Positions 16,125-22,857 of a stretch of DNA of 64,000 nt are shown in pieces. Origin of the DNA: Anaerocolumna sp. AGMB13020 (GTDB lineage Bacteria > Bacillota > Clostridia > Lachnospirales > Lachnospiraceae). The notes under the pieces are model-generated. The model was not told the origin of the DNA. It saw only the letters and a list, made by a program, of their open reading frames with translations, and did not search any database. The first letter of the stretch is position 1; each line of letters starts with the position of its first letter. Both the position numbers and the translations under genes were made by a program. The stretch lies in NCBI RefSeq assembly GCF_033100115.1, contig NZ_CP136910.1, forward strand, positions 3,558,001 to 3,622,000. The letters run 5' to 3'.

Positions 16125-16166
16125 ATGTGGATAATACGTTTACGTATAATGAAAGAGTCAGAATAG
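16125..16166 (+). CDS. Candidate leader peptide 2 of the ABC-F gene, MWIIRLRIMKESE
   Basis: This 13-residue frame has a strong ribosome binding site (aaaggaggg, about 8 nt before ATG). It contains Arg-Leu-Arg at residues 5-7, the same basic-x-basic motif as the ErmD-type macrolide leader. It ends 62 nt before the ABC-F start, just upstream of a hairpin beside that gene's ribosome binding site. It lies downstream of the terminator, so it would act on translation. Confidence 0.55.
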   Translation: MWIIRLRIMKESE

Positions 16167-16189
16167 ACCCGCCCCAATCACGGTGTCTG

Positions 16190-16214
16190 TCCTGACAGAG
16201 GAGCTTCGTCAGGA
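16190..16214 (+). promoter_or_regulatory. Hairpin next to the ABC-F ribosome binding site
   Basis: tcctgac (16190-16196) and gtcagga (16208-16214) are a perfect 7-bp stem. The right arm overlaps the start of the aggaaaggaag ribosome binding region. This is the position expected for a translational attenuator. Confidence 0.55.
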
Positions 16215-16228
16215 AAGGAAGAAAAAAT

Positions 16229-17770
16229 ATGGCACAAATTATTATAAATGATATGAGTTTTAGTTATAAGACCTTTTACGAACCGGTTTTTAACAGTGTG
16301 ACAGTAAATCTGGATACAGACTGGAAGTTAGGGCTGATCGGAAGAAACGGAAGAGGAAAAACCACCCTCTTAAAGCTGCTCCATGGAGAGTTGAAGCCAG
16401 ACAAAGGGAAAATTTTACTGGAATCAAAAACGGAGATTTTTCCCTATGAAAGGGAAGTAAGTTATACCCTGGCAATAGACGTGATAAAAGAATATATTGG
16501 GAACCTTAGGACACTGGAAGATAATCTTACGGACATGGAGGCCTTGCAGCAATATCTGGATCAGGACGGTTTTGAAATGGATAGCCGTATACGCAAGGAG
16601 ATGTACCGGATGAAGCTGTCCGAGGAACTTTTAGACAGGGAATTTTCCTTGCTTTCTTATGGAGAACGGACAAAGCTTCTGCTGATAGCATTATTTCTTC
16701 GAAAAGACACTTTTCTATTGCTGGATGAGCCTACGAATCATCTGGATATGAAAGGTAAGCGAGAGGTGGCAGAGTATTTAAGGCAGAAAAAAGGCTTTCT
16801 GGTAGTTTCCCATGATAGAGAATTTCTGGACTCAGTAATAGACCATGTAATGGCTATTAACAAAGCGGATATCCTTGTGGAAAAGGGGAATTTTACGACT
16901 TGGAAACAGAACAAGGATCTTAAGGATGAATATGAGGCGCGTACCGGAGAACGGTTAGCCAGAGAAGTACGCCAACTGGAAAGACGTGCAAAAGAGAACC
17001 GCTTATGGGCTGGGGTAGCCAATACCCAAAAGTATGCCTTTGCCACCCATTCCAGAACCAATGGCGCCAAGTCCTATATGGGGCAGGCAAAGCGCTCTGA
17101 GGAGCAGATAAAGGAGAAGATAGAAGAAAAGAAATCTCTGTTACAGAACTTCGAGACCGTGGCGGATCTGAATTTTGAACAGCTGGAAACAGAAGCCGCC
17201 TGGCTGGTAAAAGGAAAAGATATCATGTTCTCTTATGATAACAGAGAGCTATTCTTTGGTTTATCTTTTATCATCAAGTCAGGAGAAAGAATCTGGGTCC
17301 AGGGAGAGAACGGTACCGGAAAATCCACTCTGCTTAAGATAATTTCCGGTGAAATAAAAACCAGAGGAATCCAGCGAACAGAGGATCTGCAGATTACGGA
17401 ATCTCTCCAGGAACCTTTGTGGAAAGAAGGATATCTAAAGACTCATTTAGCGGAGGAAACAGGGGAAGATGAGATGCGAGTGGCGCTCTTTACAGATTTA
17501 TGCCGGCTATTTGAACTTCCGGAATCTCTGTTTGAACGGCCCCTGGAGACCTTTAGCAGAGGAGAGTTAAAGAAAATTGAAGTTGCAAGGGCGCTGTCAC
17601 TGGGAAATCACCTTATTCTCTTTGATGAACCTCTCAATTACATGGATATTTATTTTAGAGAACAGCTGGAGAAAGCTATTCTTGCAATTGAACCTACATT
17701 GGTATTCGTAGAACATGATGAGTGGTTCGGGGAAAAAGTATCCACCAAGGTGATTACTTTAGGCAGATAA
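16229..17770 (+). CDS. ABC-F ribosomal protection protein, Lsa-like
   Basis: The 513-residue protein has two ABC domains and no membrane segment. Domain 1 has Walker A GRNGRGKTT (residues 38-46), signature LSYGERTK and Walker B LLLDEPTNHLD. Domain 2 has GENGTGKST, FSRGELKK and ILFDEPLNYMD. The N-terminal DWKLGLIGRNGRGKTTLL and C-terminal DEPLNYxD strings resemble Lsa proteins, which displace lincosamides, streptogramin A and pleuromutilins from the ribosome. An antibiotic-sensing leader supports a resistance role. The exact drug range is inference. A terminator follows. Confidence 0.87.
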   Translation: MAQIIINDMSFSYKTFYEPVFNSVTVNLDTDWKLGLIGRNGRGKTTLLKLLHGELKPDKGKILLESKTEIFPYEREVSYTLAIDVIKEYIGNLRTLEDNLTDMEALQQYLDQDGFEMDSRIRKEMYRMKLSEELLDREFSLLSYGERTKLLLIALFLRKDTFLLLDEPTNHLDMKGKREVAEYLRQKKGFLVVSHDREFLDSVIDHVMAINKADILVEKGNFTTWKQNKDLKDEYEARTGERLAREVRQLERRAKENRLWAGVANTQKYAFATHSRTNGAKSYMGQAKRSEEQIKEKIEEKKSLLQNFETVADLNFEQLETEAAWLVKGKDIMFSYDNRELFFGLSFIIKSGERIWVQGENGTGKSTLLKIISGEIKTRGIQRTEDLQITESLQEPLWKEGYLKTHLAEETGEDEMRVALFTDLCRLFELPESLFERPLETFSRGELKKIEVARALSLGNHLILFDEPLNYMDIYFREQLEKAILAIEPTLVFVEHDEWFGEKVSTKVITLGR

Positions 17771-17805
17771 ATATATTAACAATATAACCTGAGGGTTGCT
17801 ATAGG

Positions 17806-17851
17806 GGATACAGGGAAAGCTGATGCTGTCAGCTTCCTTGTATCCTTATTG
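17806..17851. terminator. Terminator between ABC-F and the dinB-linked gene
   Basis: ggatacagggaaagctga and tcagcttccttgtatcc form a stem of about 17 bp between convergent genes, followed by ttattgttt. Confidence 0.8.
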
Positions 17852-17876
17852 TTTAGAATAAACTAAAATGCAGCGC

Positions 17877-18128
17877 TTATGACAAAAGCAGCCAGCGGTG
17901 GTTCTGTACGCTAAAGGACAGTTTCAGCTGTTGCTTTAAGTCACCGTTTTGTATATGACAGACAAAAACCAGATGATATAATCCGGCATATCGTTCTTCG
18001 TTTGAAAGAGAGATATCTTCAATTTTGTAAGTTACCAGGGAGTGTCTCTCATCCTCCAGGCGTACATAGGCTGGCGTAATCTTGCCAACAGGATCAAATA
18101 CGGCAATGACATCAACAGGTATATTCAT
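17877..18128 (-). CDS. Small protein translationally coupled to dinB
   Basis: I do not recognise this 83-residue protein. Its start overlaps the last bases of the DNA polymerase IV gene (ATGA-type overlap at 18125-18128), so the two are translated together. It has no membrane segment or cysteine cluster, and it reads as a small beta-rich domain (VDVIAVFDPVGKITPAYVRLED). The coupling suggests an accessory or regulatory role in translesion synthesis. It is not a YolD protein by motif. The existence of the gene is likely, the function open. Confidence 0.65.
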   Translation of the reverse strand: MNIPVDVIAVFDPVGKITPAYVRLEDERHSLVTYKIEDISLSNEERYAGLYHLVFVCHIQNGDLKQQLKLSFSVQNHRWLLLS

Positions 18129-19390
18129 TCTACATTCACTTCCTCATAATTAACGGTTAATTTCTCTCTTGATACGCCCCCGGACATATGACAGACAGGA
18201 TTATTTAAAAAGACTGCCCGCATGACAGCATCACTGCCGTATTTATCCCTGATTCCGTCTACCGCCTGTTCCAGCCTTTTGTGTTTCTCCAGCGTATACA
18301 GGTTATAGAAAGTCAGTTGATCGATACCGTCATCGGGTCTTGCATGACTGGTGTGGATGCCAAGCTTTCTTACCGGAAGTCCGTTCCATAACTCTGTAAA
18401 AAGCTTGTTGGCAGCAGTAAAAATCTCGCCGGTCTCATTGGAGGCGGAAAAGAGTGTCACCTGATGAGAAGCATAGGTAAAGTCATAGTAGGTAATAGAT
18501 ACAGCGACTACCTGAATCTTGACAGAGTCTTTGCGCAGCCTGGTGCCCACGGTCTCGCTAAGAGAAAGGAGAATCAGCCTGGCTGCTGAAGGATCAGTTA
18601 TATCATAGGGGATGGTAGTAGAATTACCATAACCCTTATTGGCAGGAGGCGTATCGATTACCCGTGAAGGGTCCATACCATTGGCAAAAAGATAGAGAAT
18701 CTCTCCATGCTTCTTAAGATGGGAACGCAGAATGGATATATCCGTGGCAGCGAGCTCCCCGATGGTCTTAATACCTAAGGAAAACAATTTGGCAGCGGTA
18801 GCTCTGCCTACAAAGAACAGCTCCGAAACGGGCAAAGGCCACATTTTAGCAGGAATTTCTGAGGGGAAGAGTGTGTGGACCAGATTAGGCTTCTTAAAAT
18901 CACCCGCCATTTTGGCAAGAAGCTTATTGCTGGATACACCCACGTTAACCGTAAACCCAAGCTCCTTGTGGATGGTATCTTTTATCAGAGCTGCCACTGT
19001 GGCTGGAGATCCGTAAAGACCGGCGGTTCCGGTCATATCACAGTAGGCTTCATCAACCGAAAAGGCCTCTACGGAAGGAGCAAAGCTTCTGAGAATATCA
19101 AAAAAAGCAGCGGAACATTCTTCATAGAGGTTGTAATGAGGCGGGACCACTTTCAGATCAGGGCATTTCCTTAAAGCTTCCTGAAGAGTCTCGCCTGTCT
19201 TAACTCCATACTTTTTGGCAGGAATGGACTTGGCAAGAATGATGCCGCCACGATTCTTAACATCTCCTCCTACAGCAGAAGGAATCTCTCTTAAATCCAG
19301 TGTACCGCTTAAGTGCTTTAATCGGTGTACCGCTTCCCAGCTTAAAAAAGCGGAATTAACATCCACATGAAAAATTATCGAATCAAACAT
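18125..19390 (-). CDS. dinB: DNA polymerase IV / Y-family UmuC-like polymerase
   Basis: The 421-residue protein is a Y-family translesion polymerase. It shows the N-terminal metal-binding Asp in FHVDVNSAFLSWE (residue 10), a YxxY/R-type nucleotide contact region, and the catalytic Ser-Val-Asp-Glu-Ala-Tyr motif near residue 112. A helix-hairpin-helix and little-finger domain follow. Its N-terminal insert (LREIPSAVGGDVKNRGGIILAKS) is typical of Clostridia homologues. A LexA-box-like palindrome lies about 30 bp upstream at 19420-19431, so SOS induction is likely. The small downstream gene overlaps its stop. Confidence 0.92.
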   Translation of the reverse strand: MFDSIIFHVDVNSAFLSWEAVHRLKHLSGTLDLREIPSAVGGDVKNRGGIILAKSIPAKKYGVKTGETLQEALRKCPDLKVVPPHYNLYEECSAAFFDILRSFAPSVEAFSVDEAYCDMTGTAGLYGSPATVAALIKDTIHKELGFTVNVGVSSNKLLAKMAGDFKKPNLVHTLFPSEIPAKMWPLPVSELFFVGRATAAKLFSLGIKTIGELAATDISILRSHLKKHGEILYLFANGMDPSRVIDTPPANKGYGNSTTIPYDITDPSAARLILLSLSETVGTRLRKDSVKIQVVAVSITYYDFTYASHQVTLFSASNETGEIFTAANKLFTELWNGLPVRKLGIHTSHARPDDGIDQLTFYNLYTLEKHKRLEQAVDGIRDKYGSDAVMRAVFLNNPVCHMSGGVSREKLTVNYEEVNVE

Positions 19391-19419
19391 ATGTTCGCCT
19401 CCTTGAAAAAGATTATAAC

Positions 19420-19431
19420 AAACATTTGTTC
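19420..19431. promoter_or_regulatory. LexA (SOS) box upstream of dinB
   Basis: Read on the minus strand the site is gaacaaatgttt, one base from the Firmicute LexA core GAAC-N4-GTTC. Together with a similar site before uvrB it points to SOS control. Confidence 0.6.
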
Positions 19432-19548
19432 TGGTGTAAAGAGGGGAATAATGTAAATTTTATTTTTGAAAAAAGGGGTTGTAGTATCGCTTTATTCTAG
19501 TATACTCATATTAACGGCGCCGTAAATAATAAAAAGGAGAATTTATTT

Positions 19549-20025
19549 ATGGAACAATTCAATTTAAAAGCAATAGGGAAAATACAAGTAAATGACGATG
19601 GAATAAAATTATTAATAGCGAAGGAGTATATTCCTGCACTTACAAATATTAAGGATTTTAGTTATATTAATGTGCTCTGGTGGTTTGATCGATGTGATAA
19701 TGTTGAAGCCAGATCGAAACTTACTGAAAAAAGTCCCTATAAAAATGCACCAGAGTTGTTGGGAACTTTTGCAACCCGCTCACCAGAGAGACCAAACCCA
19801 ATTGGATTAACGTGCAGCTATATTACTTCTGTTGATTATGAAAACGGAATCATCCATTTAGCTTATATAGATGCTGAGGATGGTACTCCGATATTAGATA
19901 TCAAACCGTATACACCCAGTCTGGACAGGGTAGAAAATCCATTAATGCCGGATTGGTGTTCCGGCTGGCCAAAAAATGTAGAAGATTCAGGAGATTTTGA
20001 TTGGAATACAGTGTTTAACTTTTAA
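19549..20025 (+). CDS. trmO: tRNA (adenine-N6)-methyltransferase TrmO-like (TsaA family)
   Basis: The 158-residue protein matches the TrmO/TsaA/YaeB fold. The strong signature is GTFATRSPERPNPIGL (residues about 83-98), with the family's DIKPYTPSLD near residue 124. E. coli TrmO adds the methyl group of m6t6A37 in threonine tRNAs using S-adenosylmethionine. Many short Firmicute members exist whose targets are untested. It has an aaaaggag ribosome binding site. It stands alone between dinB and a phosphatase gene. Confidence 0.82.
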   Translation: MEQFNLKAIGKIQVNDDGIKLLIAKEYIPALTNIKDFSYINVLWWFDRCDNVEARSKLTEKSPYKNAPELLGTFATRSPERPNPIGLTCSYITSVDYENGIIHLAYIDAEDGTPILDIKPYTPSLDRVENPLMPDWCSGWPKNVEDSGDFDWNTVFNF

Positions 20026-20063
20026 TTTATAACCTATCCACAAAAAAGAGAATAGGTTGAACG

Positions 20064-20105
20064 GACCTCCAATAAGTTGGACTTTCCGCCTGGCTTATTG
20101 GGGTC
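20064..20105. other. Inverted repeat after trmO
   Basis: gacctccaataag and cttattggggtc form an 11-12 bp stem with a 17-nt loop but no run of T. The sequence acggacctccaataagttgg also resembles the ends of IS3-family elements, so this may be a tiny remnant rather than a terminator. Confidence 0.4.
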
Positions 20106-20298
20106 ATATCAAGGTTCTGAAATCTGTTCTTTGCCCTTATACCTGCTTTAAACATCTGAAATTCTGCAAAAAAAACAGCATACACATTTTTCGGGAGAAA
20201 TATTGACCTTATAATTTGACTATACAGGAGGGTTTTGTTACACTTAAAATCAGTAACAGTCTGACTTATGGTTTAAGCACAGAAAGGCGGAAATATTC

Positions 20299-21057
20299 AT
20301 GAATTTCAGACCGGTAAATTTCAGGGATCTTGGGGGCTTAGAAGGCAATGGCGGCAGGCGGATACGTCCCTGCAGGCTGCTCCGATCGGGAGAACTGGTA
20401 AGGTTATCAGAAGAAGATAAAGAAATACTTACAAAAGAATATCAACTGCGCACCATCGTAGATTTAAGAGGTGAAAAAGAATGCAAGGAGAGTCCCAATG
20501 ACAAAATTACGGGTACAGTCTATCATAATATTGATGTTATAAAAGCAATACATGAGGCAGGCGCAGATATGGGAAGTTTTGAGACCATACCGGATATAGA
20601 TACCGTAGACTTCTATATGCGTGGTCTTTATGAGCAGATGATACAAAACACTGAGGCTGTAAACTGCTACCGGAAACTGATAGACCTGCTGCTGTCACAG
20701 AAGGAAGGGGCTTTGCTGTTTCACTGTTTTGCGGGAAAAGACAGAACCGGATTGGCAGCCGCGATTATTTTAACCATCCTTGGTGTAAGAAAAGAAGATA
20801 TATTTTTGGATTATCTAAAGACAAATGAGCAACGAAAAGCAGAAAACAGTATGCTGCTTCATAAATTAAGGAAGAAGGGCGTTTCAGAGGTAAGGTGTAA
20901 GATAGCAGAAACGGCACTGACGGTTAAAGCGGATTATCTGGAAGCGGCTTATCTTGCGGCTGAGAAACATTACGGTTCTTTTTCTGAGTTTATCAGTAAG
21001 GCATTAAAGGTGACAAAAGAGGAAGAACAGGAACTCATAAATAGGTATTTACGCTAA
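20299..21057 (+). CDS. Tyrosine-protein phosphatase (Y_phosphatase3 / MptpB-like)
   Basis: The 252-residue protein has the phosphate-binding P-loop HCFAGKDRTG at residues 141-150 (Cys nucleophile, Lys and Arg). It also has the N-terminal NFRDLGG and LLRSGELVRLSEED motifs of the lipid- and tyrosine-phosphatase family that includes MptpB and Listeria LipA. It probably dephosphorylates phosphotyrosine or phosphoinositides. There is no signal peptide, so it acts in the cytoplasm. It has an aaaggcgg ribosome binding site and its own hairpin terminator. Confidence 0.87.
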   Translation: MNFRPVNFRDLGGLEGNGGRRIRPCRLLRSGELVRLSEEDKEILTKEYQLRTIVDLRGEKECKESPNDKITGTVYHNIDVIKAIHEAGADMGSFETIPDIDTVDFYMRGLYEQMIQNTEAVNCYRKLIDLLLSQKEGALLFHCFAGKDRTGLAAAIILTILGVRKEDIFLDYLKTNEQRKAENSMLLHKLRKKGVSEVRCKIAETALTVKADYLEAAYLAAEKHYGSFSEFISKALKVTKEEEQELINRYLR

Positions 21058-21078
21058 AATAGCTTTACAAAGAGGAGG

Positions 21079-21104
21079 GGCCGGCAGAAATTCTTCTGCC
21101 GGCC
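21079..21104 (+). terminator. Hairpin after the phosphatase gene
   Basis: ggccggcagaa and ttctgccggcc are a perfect 11-bp stem with a 4-nt loop. The following T tract is weak (atttat). Confidence 0.65.
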
Positions 21105-21289
21105 ATTTATGAAAAAAAGTTTATGTCAACAAGGTTGGGGAGCCTTGATTTACCCGATTTAAAATTATATTTGTGTGTTTGTTTCTTTAATTTATGATAT
21201 TATTATAACGTTCACATGTGTATAGAGTTTGAAGGAATATTGAAGATATTGTGAACAATTAAGAAAGATACTATAAACTTTGAGAATAA

Positions 21290-21385
21290 AAAATAAAAAA
21301 GAATCATATCAGTACTATTCTTGAGAAAGGCAATCTGTCCCGCCGTACCCAGGTGGCGGTATATTACCTTACCGGGAGAAAATAA
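21290..21385 (+). pseudogene. Remnant of a LuxR/NarL-type response regulator C-terminus
   Basis: An open stretch without a start codon reads KKNHISTILEKGNLSRR and then TQVAVYYLTGRK before TAA. This fits the recognition helix and final helix of a LuxR-type HTH (consensus VKNHISNIL.KL...RTQAAVYA). The rest of the gene, including the receiver domain and first half of the HTH, is missing. It appears to be a decayed fragment in the 408-bp gap between phosphatase and acetyltransferase genes. Confidence 0.5.
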
Positions 21386-21465
21386 TTATAAATCAAACCC
21401 TTCCTTGACGAAGAGCTGCATAATTGATAGAATGAGCGAAAATAACAAAAATGGAGAAGGAATGG

Positions 21466-22035
21466 ATGAATTATATAGTTAAACCTCTGGATAGCGGCAA
21501 CGGTGAGATATTTACAGATTTTCTGGGAAATCTGGACTTTAGTCTTACCCCTCATTGGGCAACCTGTTTCTGCCGTTTTTATTACAGCGATTGCAGTATA
21601 GAAGAATGGGCAGCAAAAAGCGGTGAGGCAAACAAGGCAGAAGCCCTGGAGGATATACGGAGTGGAAATATGAAAGGGTATCTTGCCTTTGACGGGGATA
21701 AATGCATTGGTTGGTGCAGTGCCAATGATATCGCAAGATTTCCGAGGCTGTCAGAGGATGTCGGCCATTTGATTGAGGGAAAACGGACAGGTTGTACCAT
21801 ATGTTATGTGATACACCCTGAGTACCGGAGACAGGGTGTGGCAAGATTACTGCTACAATATGCCGTGGAAGATTTTAAGCAGAAAGGTTTTGACCATTTA
21901 CTTGCATTTCCCGTAGTTGCGGATACACCGGCGGAGACCCATTATAGGGGGAGTGTAAATATGTATCTGGAAAACGGTTTCAAGGAAATTGGTGACCAGG
22001 ACAATGTGAAGGCTATGCTTTTGGAACTGAAGTAA
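21466..22035 (+). CDS. GNAT-family N-acetyltransferase
   Basis: The 189-residue protein has the GNAT acetyl-CoA-binding pattern: beta-strand TICYVIHPEYRRQGVARLLLQYAVED with the R-x-x-G-x-A loop (about residues 108-133). The N-terminal half holds a variable acceptor-binding region with two tryptophans. The acceptor is unknown. I chose ATG 21466 because gagaagga sits just upstream; the ATG at 21451 has no ribosome binding site. It stands alone between a gene remnant and the hairpin element. Confidence 0.8.
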   Translation: MNYIVKPLDSGNGEIFTDFLGNLDFSLTPHWATCFCRFYYSDCSIEEWAAKSGEANKAEALEDIRSGNMKGYLAFDGDKCIGWCSANDIARFPRLSEDVGHLIEGKRTGCTICYVIHPEYRRQGVARLLLQYAVEDFKQKGFDHLLAFPVVADTPAETHYRGSVNMYLENGFKEIGDQDNVKAMLLELK

Positions 22036-22076
22036 AATATGGGTGGCAAAAGGTTAGTGGGTTGCAAGGGGACGGC

Positions 22077-22282
22077 AAATTGTACAAACCAGAAAAACGT
22101 ATGCTTCGATTGCAAGGTATAAGAAGTCCTAATTCTCTGGATATTTTATGCTGGGCATAATATAAAACCGATAACTCGCTACGCTCAGACAATCGGTTTT
22201 ATATTATAGCACAAAATATCCAGAGAAAAGGACTTCTAAACCTTTCCATAGGCGCATTCGTTCTTTCTGGTTTGTACAATTT
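22077..22282. mobile_element. 206-bp near-perfect palindrome (MITE-like hairpin element)
   Basis: Two arms of about 92 bp (from 22077 and ending 22282) are roughly 85% complementary. The outer 14-18 bp (aaattgtacaaaccagaaa) and the inner segment ataatataaaaccgat are perfectly complementary. They enclose a 19-nt loop (aactcgctacgctcagaca). There is no open frame and no run of T after it. It looks like a miniature inverted-repeat element or a very long RNA hairpin rather than a terminator. Confidence 0.7.
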
Positions 22283-22382
22283 TCCTGACACTCATTTGTA
22301 ATATGTTTTTTTGATTTTGGGATTATTTATTAAGTACTGATTGTGTACGAAAATATTAATAAAAAAGTATTTCAAATTTACG

Positions 22383-22411
22383 TTGACAGATGGAAGTGTA
22401 TATGATAAATT
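22383..22411 (+). promoter_or_regulatory. Promoter of the ilvB T-box transcript
   Basis: TTGACA (22383-22388) lies 17 bp before TAAATT (22406-22411), directly upstream of the T-box leader. Confidence 0.55.
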
Positions 22412-22439
22412 GTAAACTAATAAATATACAAGTTGATAA

Positions 22440-22770
22440 ATATATATAGTAAATGCAGTGACAAGGAGGAGTACATACGAATCCGATTTGCAGAGAGAAG
22501 GCGGCAGGTGAAAGCCTTCATTCAGGAAGTATGGAAGTAGCCTTTGAGCAGTGAACCCAACGGGAACGACTGGTAAACCTATGGAAACAGGCAGTTCTTT
22601 AGTAGACTTCAACGGAATTTTCCGCCGTTACACGGAAAGCGGTATCGATATCTTTAAGCCCTATGAAAAGAGTCCGTATCGTAATGAGTGCAGAGAACTT
22701 TCTCTGAATTTAGGTGGTAACACGGATAATTATTCGCCCTAAGCTAAAACTTTAGCTTAGGGCTTTTTTG
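22440..22770 (+). promoter_or_regulatory. T-box leader, valine specifier
   Basis: Stem I shows the AGAGA bulge region (cagagagaagg, near 22484) and a specifier context gaaGTAgcctttgag, giving GTA (22537-22539), a valine codon. The T-box sequence taggtggtaacacgg is at 22711-22725. The terminator gccctaagctaaa / tttagcttagggc plus T tract is at 22736-22769. Uncharged valine tRNA would favour antitermination and ilvB expression. The specifier reading rests on sequence context only. Confidence 0.88.
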
Positions 22771-22857
22771 CGTCTGACTTGGATGAGATAACAGGAAATA
22801 TGATAGCATCCCATTTGCGGTATATTAAGTGCCGTACAGTTTAGAAGGAGGAGAACC

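Larger units (their letters stand above)
15753..16228 (+). promoter_or_regulatory. Long structured leader of the ABC-F gene
   Basis: The 476-bp interval holds two short frames, several hairpins and one intrinsic terminator ahead of the ABC-F gene. Nested between the terminator arms (15904-15918 and 16028-16042) are cggtaaa with tttaccg (15921-15927, 15983-15989), agtct with agact, accctg with cagggt, and ggttac with gtaatc. The result resembles a multi-branched RNA switch. The layout fits drug-inducible attenuation of ribosome-protection genes. Confidence 0.65.

Noticed and set aside
20064..20105. Insertion sequence remnant after trmO
   Set aside because: The ends resemble IS3-family termini, but only about 40 bp are present and a simple hairpin explains them equally well.
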